A program made the translations under genes and the position numbers. The notes beneath the pieces were generated by a model. It was given only the letters and a program-made list of their open reading frames with translations, was not told the DNA's origin and did no database searches. A DNA stretch of 8,572 nucleotides, taken from NCBI GenBank assembly GCA_964607135.1, contig CAZSIV010000067.1, forward strand, positions 1-8,572. The letters run 5' to 3'. Shown here piece by piece: positions 1 through 6,379 of this stretch. Each line of letters begins with the position of its first letter. The stretch's first letter is position 1. The stretch is from Metaruminococcus_A sp964607135. Its GTDB lineage: Bacteria > Bacillota > Clostridia > Oscillospirales > Ruminococcaceae.

Positions 1-54
1 GTTCTCGGGTACCCGTTCGAAATCTTCGATTTCGCCAACGGGTGAGGTTATTAT
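1..54. repeat. Structured hairpin repeat, copy 1
   Basis: This is the first of two related elements. It opens with GTTCTC (1-6), which sits on the window edge and may continue leftwards. A basal stem pairs 11-17 with 37-43, an apical stem pairs 18-24 with 28-34 around a three-base loop, and two unpaired C residues (35-36) bulge on the 3' side. It closes with the conserved GTGAGGTTATTAT (42-54). CTC at 4-6 can also pair with GAG at 44-46, leaving a U-rich tail on the plus strand. The shared flanks and bulge position are read directly from the sequence; the folded structure and any function are inferred. Confidence 0.6.
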
Positions 55-77
55 TTTGAGCGCCAGCGAAAAACAAT

Positions 78-129
78 GTTCTCTCAGCCACCGGAAGCCT
101 TGCTTCCGTCCGTGGCGTGAGGTTATTAT
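78..129. repeat. Structured hairpin repeat, copy 2
   Basis: This second copy of the element has the same order of parts: GTTCTC (78-83), basal stem 87-91 with 112-116, apical stem 92-97 with 103-108, an unpaired TCC (109-111) on the 3' side, and GTGAGGTTATTAT (117-129). The stem sequences differ from copy 1, yet both copies stay paired, and unit length is nearly the same (52 against 54 bases). A 23-base spacer (55-77) separates the copies. The element lies just beyond the 3' end of the minus-strand phosphatase gene. No reading frame of note crosses it. Confidence 0.6.
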
Positions 130-150
130 ACCAGCTTCGCACCCTGCTGT

Positions 151-972
151 CTACACTTCGATCGGAAGCAAAACCGGCTGATGCCTTACATAATAGGTGA
201 TGTGATCAAATCCGGCCGCCTTGACGAGCGCCACGCCTTCTTTTAGGCCCTTCCCCAAATCGGCAGTACAATGTGCATCCGAACCGATCGTGACGTACTG
301 CCCGCCCAATTCGCGGAAACGCCGCACCATCCAAAGCGGCGGCATCGTCTCCCCGATCGTTTGGCGGAGCCCCGATGTGTTCACCTCGATCGCCCTCTCA
401 TGTTCTGCCTGATACCGCAGCAGGTCGTCGACGAGGTCTTCCACCGGGGCGAGATCGGCCTGAATTCCCATCTCCCCCACGATATAACGGAGCGGGTAGG
501 TGATGTGCGCAAGAGAATCGAATTTTCCCCAGCGGACCAGCTCGTTCAATTCAGTAAAATAACGCTTGAGGAGGTCGGGAATATTTTCGCTGCGATAATT
601 GAGAAACGCAAAATCGGTGTAGGCTTTCAGATTGTGGAGCGAACCGATGATGAAATCGGTCTGCCGATCAATTTCCTCATAAAAGCGCTCTGAAGCTTCC
701 CTATTTTCCAACGCCTGCCCCATCTCGATCCCCTTCAGAAAAAGCGTGTCGGAATCCCGGGCGGCGTACTGTCCCATCGCTTCGATCGATTTTAAAGCGG
801 TTTCATGATATCCTCCGGCCTCGAAGTCGTTCATTTCACAATGGTCGGTAACGGCATATGCGAAAAGGCCGAGCGTTTCCGCGCGTTTACACATATCCGG
901 CAGACTGTCGTGCGCATCCGGAGAATAACGCGTATGGGTATGTAAATCGATATATTTCTGCAATATCGACAC
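151..972 (-). CDS. PHP-domain phosphatase, HisJ-like histidinol-phosphatase
   Basis: This 273-residue protein belongs to the PHP metal-dependent phosphoesterase superfamily. Histidinol-phosphatase (histidinol phosphate to histidinol plus phosphate, histidine synthesis) is the usual role of such proteins. Metal-binding motifs are intact: HTH at residues 11-13, TDH at 42-44, the glutamate of GIEMG (E83), GSLH ending at H113, HITYP starting at H156, EVNTSG at 196-201 and GSDAH at 230-234. The length fits the family. It is cytoplasmic, with no signal peptide or membrane segment. The chosen start is GTG at 972-970, preceded by AGGAAAGG; TTG at 963-961 is a possible alternative and would still keep every motif. 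No other his genes are in view, so the exact substrate is uncertain; a different phosphoester is possible. It is transcribed away from the ACT/ATPase genes and is followed by the hairpin repeats. Confidence 0.85.
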   Translation of the reverse strand: MSILQKYIDLHTHTRYSPDAHDSLPDMCKRAETLGLFAYAVTDHCEMNDFEAGGYHETALKSIEAMGQYAARDSDTLFLKGIEMGQALENREASERFYEEIDRQTDFIIGSLHNLKAYTDFAFLNYRSENIPDLLKRYFTELNELVRWGKFDSLAHITYPLRYIVGEMGIQADLAPVEDLVDDLLRYQAEHERAIEVNTSGLRQTIGETMPPLWMVRRFRELGGQYVTIGSDAHCTADLGKGLKEGVALVKAAGFDHITYYVRHQPVLLPIEV

Positions 973-1007
973 ATCCTTTCCTGCAAATTTCAGATTAATC
1001 GCTGTAC

Positions 1008-1030
1008 ATAATACCCTTAAAAATATTATA
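1008..1030 (-). promoter_or_regulatory. Candidate -10 region for the PHP phosphatase gene
   Basis: On the minus strand a perfect TATAAT lies at 1030-1025, about 53 bases upstream of the GTG start, in strongly AT-rich DNA. A second, weaker TATTAT follows at 1013-1008. No good -35 hexamer sits 16-18 bases upstream of either; the nearest TTGTAA is 23 bases away. The call therefore rests on the -10 element and position alone. Confidence 0.4.
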
Positions 1031-1109
1031 CACGAAAATTTAAAATTGGCATGTTACAAATTTCACAATTTTTGAATTTACCAGAAAGAAACTTTGTGCA
1101 GATTATGTT

Positions 1110-1140
1110 TTGCTTATTGCAGCGAATATGCTATTATAAT
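1110..1140 (+). promoter_or_regulatory. Candidate sigma-A-type promoter for the ACT/UPF0210 (and perhaps ATPase) transcript
   Basis: TTGCTT (1110-1115) is a weak -35 hexamer. Sixteen bases later comes an extended -10 element, TG at 1129-1130 followed by TATTAT (1132-1137), which overlaps a perfect TATAAT (1135-1140). A start near 1145-1148 would give a leader of about 30 bases before the ATG at 1179. This is the only convincing plus-strand promoter I can see in the window, so it may serve the whole co-directional run of genes. I see no riboswitch or attenuator in the short leader. Confidence 0.55.
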
Positions 1141-1178
1141 TAGGTGCGAAAAAATGCAACTGTCGGGAGGAAGATTTC

Positions 1179-1448
1179 ATGCGTGCAGTCATAACCGTAA
1201 TCGGAAAAGACACCGTGGGGATTCTGGCAAAGGTCAGCAGCATCTGCGCGGAGTACAACGCAAATATCGTCGAAGTGACCCAATCGGTTTCGCAGGAGCT
1301 TTTCTGCATGATTATGCTGGTGGACATTACAAATCTGAATGTCGAGTATGCAAAGCTTTCTTCCTCCTTAGACGAGCTTGGAAAGCAGATGGAGCTCTCC
1401 GTTCATGCAATGCATGAAGACCTTTTCAACTCCATGCACCGGATTTAA
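1179..1448 (+). CDS. ACT domain-containing protein, UPF0237 family
   Basis: This 89-residue protein is a single stand-alone ACT domain, the small fold that binds amino acids or similar ligands and usually regulates a partner. The N-terminal strand RAVITVIGKD leads into the typical ligand loop (G9, D11, G14) and first helix, followed by the second strand around NIVEVTQS, a third strand FCMIMLVDI, and a helix and strand to the C terminus. The length equals that of UPF0237 family members. The ATG is preceded by GGGAGG with eight bases of spacing. It ends 12 bases before the UPF0210 gene; this two-gene order recurs in Firmicutes (for example in streptococci). A role as ligand sensor for the next gene's product is an inference; no ligand is known to me. 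Confidence 0.88.
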   Translation: MRAVITVIGKDTVGILAKVSSICAEYNANIVEVTQSVSQELFCMIMLVDITNLNVEYAKLSSSLDELGKQMELSVHAMHEDLFNSMHRI

Positions 1449-1460
1449 GGGAGGGGTCGG

Positions 1461-2816
1461 ATGCTGAACACCTACGATATTTTAGAAACGATCCGGATGA
1501 TCCAGGATCAGTGCCTGGACATCCGCACCATTACGATGGGGATTTCCCTGCTCGACTGTATCGACCCGGACATCGACCGCTCCTGTGAAAAAATTTATGA
1601 AAAAGTCACCCGGCTTGCACAGAATCTCGTCAAAGTCGGGAACGATATTGAAACCGAATACGGGATTCCGATCATCAACAAACGGATTTCCGTCACGCCG
1701 ATCGCGATCCTTGCGGCGGCGGCAAAGGGAGACCCTGTTAAATTCGCCCGCATCCTGCAGCGGTGCGCTGAAACCTGCGGCGTCAACTTCATCGGCGGCT
1801 ATTCGGCGCTGGTACAGAAAGGATTCAGCGCGGGGGACGAGGCTTTGATTCGTTCGATCCCGGAGGCGCTTTCCGTCACGGATCACGTTTGTTCCTCTGT
1901 CAACATCGGCTCCACCAAAACCGGCATCAATCTGGATGCGGTGGGATTGATGGGGAAGATCGTAAAAGAAACGGCGGAGCGCACCGCCGACCGCGACTGC
2001 ATCGGCGCTGCCAAGCTAGTTGTTTTCTGCAACGCCCCGGAAGACAACCCCTTTATGGCAGGGGCCTTTCACGGCGTAGGCGAACCGGACTGTATGATCA
2101 ATGTCGGCGTGTCCGGCCCCGGTGTCGTCCGGGCGGCGCTTGCAAAATATCCTGACGCCGATATCACAAAAATTTCGGATATCATCAAAAAAACCGCTTT
2201 CAAAATCACCCGGATGGGGCAGCTTGTTGGCTCGGTCGCTTCGGAGCGTCTCGGCGTTCCGTTCGGAATTGTAGACCTCTCCCTCGCTCCGACCCCGGCA
2301 ATCGGGGATTCGGTTGCCCATATTTTAGAGGAAATCGGCCTCGAAAAATGCGGAACACACGGGACGACCGCAACGCTCGCCCTGCTTAACGACGCGGTCA
2401 AAAAAGGCGGCGTCATGGCCTCCAGCAAGGTCGGAGGCCTGTCCGGCGCTTTCATTCCCGTCACCGAGGATGCCGGGATGATCGAGGCGGCCCGCTGCGG
2501 AGCGCTTTCGATCGAGAAGCTTGAAGCGATGACCGCCGTTTGTTCGGTCGGCTTGGATATGATCGTCGTACCGGGCGACACCCCTGCCGACACCATCGCC
2601 GCCATTATCGCGGATGAAGCGGCCATCGGGATGGTCAACCACAAGACGACCGCCGTCCGGCTGATTCCCGCCGTCGGGAAAAAAGAAGGCGAAGAGCTCG
2701 AATTCGGCGGGCTGCTCGGTTCCGGGCCGGTCATGAAGGTCAACGCCAATTCCTCCTCCAAATTTATTGCGCGCGGCGGGCAGATTCCGGCGCCGCTCCA
2801 AAGCCTCAAAAATTAA
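1461..2816 (+). CDS. PFL family protein (UPF0210/DUF711)
   Basis: This 451-residue protein matches the UPF0210 (DUF711, 'PFL family') proteins over its full length. Recognisable family segments include ETIRMI and DIRTITMGISL near the N terminus, NKRISVTP at 73-80, GSTKTGINLDAVG at about 150-162, VFCNAPEDNPFMAGAFHG at about 188-205, VSGPGVVRAAL at about 217-227, and ARGGQIPAPLQSLKN at the C terminus. It is cytoplasmic, with no signal peptide or membrane helix. No reaction is established for the family as far as I know; the 'PFL' name should not be taken as proof of pyruvate formate-lyase activity, and I see no typical glycyl-radical loop. The start ATG follows an AAGGGAGGGG site that begins right after the ACT gene's stop, so the two are probably translated together. 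The next gene starts 26 bases downstream. Confidence 0.88.
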   Translation: MLNTYDILETIRMIQDQCLDIRTITMGISLLDCIDPDIDRSCEKIYEKVTRLAQNLVKVGNDIETEYGIPIINKRISVTPIAILAAAAKGDPVKFARILQRCAETCGVNFIGGYSALVQKGFSAGDEALIRSIPEALSVTDHVCSSVNIGSTKTGINLDAVGLMGKIVKETAERTADRDCIGAAKLVVFCNAPEDNPFMAGAFHGVGEPDCMINVGVSGPGVVRAALAKYPDADITKISDIIKKTAFKITRMGQLVGSVASERLGVPFGIVDLSLAPTPAIGDSVAHILEEIGLEKCGTHGTTATLALLNDAVKKGGVMASSKVGGLSGAFIPVTEDAGMIEAARCGALSIEKLEAMTAVCSVGLDMIVVPGDTPADTIAAIIADEAAIGMVNHKTTAVRLIPAVGKKEGEELEFGGLLGSGPVMKVNANSSSKFIARGGQIPAPLQSLKN

Positions 2817-2842
2817 ATTTTAAGAAGCCAGGTGATTGTTTC

Positions 2843-3157
2843 ATGGATGAAATCATTAAGGAAATTATCAGGATCGATAAAGAAGCCAGCCGCAAGCTCG
2901 AAGAAGCGGAGCGGATGAAAGACGAGGTCGTCAAAAGGCAGATCATAGAAGAAAATCAAGAACTGCGCCAAAAGATGCAGGAGCATGTCCAGTCTCGCCT
3001 TGAGAAGGTGCGGGAAACCGAACGAACGCATGCCGATGGTAAAATCGCGGCTCTCAATGAACAAAGAGACGCTGAGCTCGCCGCGATGAAACGGGCGTTT
3101 GAAGAAAACCGCCAGGCGTGGGAAGACGATCTTTTCCACCGCGTTTTAGGCAGGTGA
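2843..3157 (+). CDS. V-type ATPase subunit G/H (peripheral stalk)
   Basis: This 104-residue, highly charged protein is almost all predicted coiled coil, with Glu/Lys/Arg heptad-like repeats from about residue 5 to 95 and no membrane segment. Size, composition and position at the head of an ATPase operon match the small peripheral stalk subunit called H in archaeal, G in eukaryotic and F in Enterococcus ntp naming. With subunit E it forms the stalks that hold the catalytic head against the membrane stator. Sequence identity alone would be weak for so simple a protein, so the call leans on context. The start ATG has AGGTGA seven bases upstream. Its own stop codon lies inside another AGGTGA (3152-3157), which could serve as a ribosome binding site for downstream initiation. 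Confidence 0.78.
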   Translation: MDEIIKEIIRIDKEASRKLEEAERMKDEVVKRQIIEENQELRQKMQEHVQSRLEKVRETERTHADGKIAALNEQRDAELAAMKRAFEENRQAWEDDLFHRVLGR

Positions 3158-3187
3158 CCCTGCTTGTCAAATAAAACGAAAGGAACG

Positions 3188-3213
3188 ATACCGGGTACAA
3201 AGGCTGGTATTTT
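3188..3213 (+). other. Small intercistronic hairpin with U-tract
   Basis: ATACCGG (3188-3194) can pair with CTGGTAT (3204-3210), one pair being G-U, around a nine-base loop, and the stem runs into TTTT (3210-3213). It lies between the G/H and C genes. The stem is short for a full terminator, so it is better read as a possible weak attenuator, pause or mRNA-processing site, or as chance. Confidence 0.25.
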
Positions 3214-3224
3214 CATAGCGTTTT

Positions 3225-4301
3225 GTGCAAATCCTGTATCGCATGGCGATTGATATGTTTTTCACTTCGATGTCGAGCAACACCATTTCGGCCAAGGCCA
3301 AAAGCATGTATGGCAAGCGCTTGACAGACGCGGATTATCAGGATATGCTCCGCCGGAGCAATGTTACGGAAATCGCGGCTTATTTGAAAGAGAATACCGC
3401 TTACAGCGCGGCCCTCGCTCAAATCGATATCCACAATGTCCACCGCGGCCAGCTCGAAAATATCCTGATGCGGGAGCTGTTCAATAAATACACCAAGCTC
3501 TGCCGCTATAATTTTACTGGTGACAACGGCTTTTACGGCTATCTGGTTTTGCAGTACGAAATCGAGCAGGTTCTCAAATGCATCCTTTCACTCAACGCAA
3601 AAACCATGGCGGATTTTATCCTCGACCTCCCCGCTTTCCTGATCAGCCACGCGTCGTTCGATCTGCTGGCCCTGGCAAAAGTCAGGAGCTTCGACGAGCT
3701 GCTGGATGTGCTCGGCCACACGCCTTACCGTGACATCCTCAGCCCGTTTTCTCCGAAAGGTGACGAGCTGATCGACTACGTTTCCTGTGAAAAGGCGCTG
3801 ATGACCTATCATTACGATTACCTTTTGGGAGTCATCCGAAAAAAATTTCACGGACAGACAAAGAAAGACCTGGAAAAGGTTATCAAAATAAACGTCACTC
3901 TTTCGAACCTGATGACGATCTACCGGTTAAAGCGTTATTTTGACGCGGATAAAGCGGATATCGGCGAGGCGGTTCTCCCCTTTGAATTCAAGCTGAATAA
4001 AAATACGCTGCAGCAGATGATTGATGCGAAAACCGTCGACGACTTTTTCGACGTGTTCGATCAGTGCTATTATGGAAAGAACAACAAGGCCGAAGAAGGA
4101 AGCCTAGGGTTCGAACACCATTTAAGCCAGATCATTTATCTCTACAATAAAAAACTGATGCGCTTTTCGACAAGCCCCCCCGCTGTGCTGTATGCCTTCA
4201 TCATCCTCAACAGCACGGAAGTAAAAAACATCATTAAGATCATCGAGGGAATCCGGTATCAAATCCCGATCTCCCAAATTCAGAGTCTCCTGATTTTGTA
4301 A
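3225..4301 (+). CDS. ntpC: V-type ATPase subunit C
   Basis: This subunit is the funnel-shaped linker (archaeal C, eukaryotic d) that sits on the membrane ring of K subunits and receives the central shaft. The soluble, mostly helical protein shows the family's opening, ISAKAKSMYGKRL, followed by TEIAAYLK, and ends with a typical helical segment EVKNIIKIIEGIRYQ. The start is uncertain. The frame opens after a TAG at 3216; candidates are GTG 3225, ATG 3243, ATG 3255 and ATG 3270, giving 358, 352, 348 or 343 residues. None has a clear Shine-Dalgarno site. Homologues usually begin just before the SxNxIxAKA segment, so ATG 3270 or 3255 may be the true start. It is separated by 67 or more bases from subunit G/H, the second longest gap in the operon. 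Confidence 0.85.
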   Translation: MQILYRMAIDMFFTSMSSNTISAKAKSMYGKRLTDADYQDMLRRSNVTEIAAYLKENTAYSAALAQIDIHNVHRGQLENILMRELFNKYTKLCRYNFTGDNGFYGYLVLQYEIEQVLKCILSLNAKTMADFILDLPAFLISHASFDLLALAKVRSFDELLDVLGHTPYRDILSPFSPKGDELIDYVSCEKALMTYHYDYLLGVIRKKFHGQTKKDLEKVIKINVTLSNLMTIYRLKRYFDADKADIGEAVLPFEFKLNKNTLQQMIDAKTVDDFFDVFDQCYYGKNNKAEEGSLGFEHHLSQIIYLYNKKLMRFSTSPPAVLYAFIILNSTEVKNIIKIIEGIRYQIPISQIQSLLIL

Positions 4302-4394
4302 TGACGGGGCGATGTCCATTATTGAAATATCGGGCGTCGGTCTCTTCTACTCGTCCCGGTTTGATCATGTGTCAAAGGTGGTGCTCTTAGTAAA

Positions 4395-6341
4395 ATGTCA
4401 ATCGAAAAAATGTCCTTAGTCAATATTGTCGGCAATATTGACGATATGGACGCCGCTATGAAGGTCTGCTGTGAATCGGGTTGTTTCCACCCGGAAAACG
4501 CCTCGCAGTATATCAAAGACCTCAACGGCGGAACTCTGCTTCAGGATGCCAATCCGTTTAATCCACTGGTCAAACGGATTGTAGACCTGTCTTACAAGAT
4601 GAATTTCAAGCTGTCCTACCAGGATGGCGGCGGGCAGAATCTAAAGCCATCCGAATTCGACCAGGAGGTTTCTCGGATTGAAACCAAATTTGAGGAGCTG
4701 CGGTCGGAAAGAGAAGAACTGGCCCAGCAGGTCAATAACCAGGAACAGGTTTTGATCCAACTCAACCACATGAAGGGGCTCGCTGAAAAATTCGACGATA
4801 TTTTCGCCTGCAAAGCCGTCTCTTCCCGGTTCGGCATCCTTCCGAACGACAGCTTCGACAAGCTTAAATACTACAACGATAAAGCGTTTTTCTTTTTGAC
4901 CTTCGATGTCGACGAACAGTACCACTGGGGCGTCTATTTTGTCCCAACAGTTTTGCGGGACGATATTGATGAAATTTTCCGCTCTCTCTTTTTCCAGAGA
5001 ATCCGGATCCCCGACTACGCCCATCAGACGCCGGATATCGCTATCGTCAACATCACAAAAATGCTGGAGGATTACAAGGCCGAGCTGAAAGCGGTGGAAA
5101 GGGAGCTCAAAGATTTTATCGCGGACAACAAGACGACACTCCGGCAGATTTTTACCGTGCTGAAATACGAAAGCGATACCTTTGAGCTTCGGAAATATGT
5201 TGTGGTCAAAAACAATCAGTTCGTCCTGGTCGGCTTTGTTCCCAAACGGTCGGGCGCGAAATTCCAAGAGGGCTTTAAATCGCTTCCAAGCTGCGACTGT
5301 GTTTTGAGGGGGGTGGATGCCGATCCGCGGCTGACCCCGCCGGTCAAGCTGAAAAACAACTGGTTTACCCGCCCGTTCGAGATGTTCGTCACCATGTACG
5401 GTCTGCCGGGATATGGGGATTTCGATCCCACCCCGCTGGTTGCCTATACCTACTGCATCCTGTTCGGCATCATGTTCGGCGACCTCGGCCAGGGTATCCT
5501 GCTTTCCGTTATCGGGCTCCTGCTGTGGCGTTTCAAAAAGATGATGCTCGGCCGGATTCTGGCGCGCGTTGGTATTTTCAGCGCGATTTTCGGCACGGTT
5601 TACGGGTCTGTTTTTGGTTTGGAAGATCTGCTCACCCCCTTTTATACGGACGTTCTGGGGCTGCCCGGAAAGCCCGTGGAGGTTTTCAATCCTGAGACCA
5701 CCAATATGCTCCTGTTCGCCGCCATCGGTATCGGCGCAGTTTTGATTATCGTTTCGATGGTGATCAATATCATCTTAGGGCTGCGGAAAAAGGACTATGA
5801 GCGTTCTGTTTTCGGACACAACGGGATCGCCGGATTGGTTTTCTACGTTTCCGTAATCGCGGCGGCGGCCCTGCTGATGATCTTTAACGTCAACGTTCTC
5901 AATCCCCTTTTCATCATCTTCTGCATCGCCCTTCCCCTGCTCTTCATCTTTTTGCGGGAACCGCTTTCCAAATGGGCGTCAAAGCGGAAAGACTTGAAGC
6001 CGGAAGACGGGGTTGGCGGGTTTATCATCACCAACTTTTTCGAGCTGTTTGAAAACGTCCTGAGTTATATCACCAACACCGTCTCTTTCCTCCGTGTCGG
6101 CGGTTTCGTTTTGAGCCACGCAGGAATGATGGCGGTTGTTATGAGCCTGATGGAAATGATCGGAGGGTTTGGAAGCCCGATCGTCTTTGTAATCGGCAAC
6201 CTCTTCGTCATGGGGATGGAGGGTCTGATTGTAGGCATCCAGGTTCTGCGGCTTGAATATTACGAAATCTTCAGTCGCTTTTACGAGGGCGACGGAAAAG
6301 AATTCTGTCCCGTCGTTGTATCATATAAAATAGACGATTAA
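4395..6341 (+). CDS. ntpI: V-type ATPase subunit I (membrane stator, a-subunit)
   Basis: This 648-residue subunit carries the two ion half-channels and anchors the peripheral stalks. Residues 1 to about 340 form the cytoplasmic arm, with coiled-coil stretches near 92-128 and 223-245. Membrane helices follow at about 346-378, 387-409, 436-462, 476-497, 502-520, 555-589 and 593-620. The family motif LFGIMFGDLGQG (356-367) is clear. The essential channel arginine is present as R567 in NTVSFLR, with H575 one helical stretch further, matching the eukaryotic/archaeal a-subunit pattern. Length is normal and the frame intact. The start is less certain: the best ribosome binding site, AAAGGTGG (4374-4381), lies 13 bases from the ATG, longer than usual, and no in-frame start lies between. 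Confidence 0.93.
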   Translation: MSIEKMSLVNIVGNIDDMDAAMKVCCESGCFHPENASQYIKDLNGGTLLQDANPFNPLVKRIVDLSYKMNFKLSYQDGGGQNLKPSEFDQEVSRIETKFEELRSEREELAQQVNNQEQVLIQLNHMKGLAEKFDDIFACKAVSSRFGILPNDSFDKLKYYNDKAFFFLTFDVDEQYHWGVYFVPTVLRDDIDEIFRSLFFQRIRIPDYAHQTPDIAIVNITKMLEDYKAELKAVERELKDFIADNKTTLRQIFTVLKYESDTFELRKYVVVKNNQFVLVGFVPKRSGAKFQEGFKSLPSCDCVLRGVDADPRLTPPVKLKNNWFTRPFEMFVTMYGLPGYGDFDPTPLVAYTYCILFGIMFGDLGQGILLSVIGLLLWRFKKMMLGRILARVGIFSAIFGTVYGSVFGLEDLLTPFYTDVLGLPGKPVEVFNPETTNMLLFAAIGIGAVLIIVSMVINIILGLRKKDYERSVFGHNGIAGLVFYVSVIAAAALLMIFNVNVLNPLFIIFCIALPLLFIFLREPLSKWASKRKDLKPEDGVGGFIITNFFELFENVLSYITNTVSFLRVGGFVLSHAGMMAVVMSLMEMIGGFGSPIVFVIGNLFVMGMEGLIVGIQVLRLEYYEIFSRFYEGDGKEFCPVVVSYKIDD

Positions 6342-6365
6342 GTTCGTCACTGTATTTTGATTTTT

Positions 6366-6371
6366 AGGAGG
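6366..6371 (+). promoter_or_regulatory. Strong ribosome binding site of subunit K
   Basis: A perfect AGGAGG lies eight bases before the subunit K ATG. It is the best site in the ATPase operon, and stands out against the weak sites of subunits C, I and F. This fits the need for many K copies per complex (the ring) from a single shared mRNA. Confidence 0.75.
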
Positions 6372-6379
6372 AAACCATT

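Noticed and set aside
1..129. CRISPR array or integron attC sites
   Set aside because: Only two units are seen, the paired part differs between them, and the spacer is 23 bases, so it is not CRISPR. The GTTRRRY/RYYYAAC core of attC sites is missing and no integrase is present.
271..693. A 140-codon plus-strand frame opposite the PHP phosphatase
   Set aside because: The minus-strand gene has all its metal-binding motifs; the plus frame has no recognisable domain and no ribosome binding site.
2069..2809. A 246-codon open frame on the minus strand opposite the UPF0210 gene
   Set aside because: It mirrors a well-conserved plus-strand gene, is rich in Ser/Pro/Ala/Thr as expected for an antisense frame of GC-biased codons, and resembles no family. 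Shorter antisense frames at 2325-2801 and 1482-1886 are rejected for the same reason.
3164..3253. A real 29-residue protein encoded between subunits G/H and C
   Set aside because: It has a fair ribosome binding site, but its sequence resembles nothing I know and such a short frame is easily random; I kept it only as a possible coupling frame in the findings.
4361..4375. FNR/CRP-like palindrome TTGATCATGTGTCAA before subunit I
   Set aside because: The half-site spacing is one base too long for FNR, the match is imperfect, and no promoter elements lie around it; it is most likely chance within the intercistronic gap.
4641..5267. A 208-codon minus-strand frame opposite subunit I
   Set aside because: It is antisense to a conserved gene in a region without stop codons by chance; no ribosome binding site or domain was seen.
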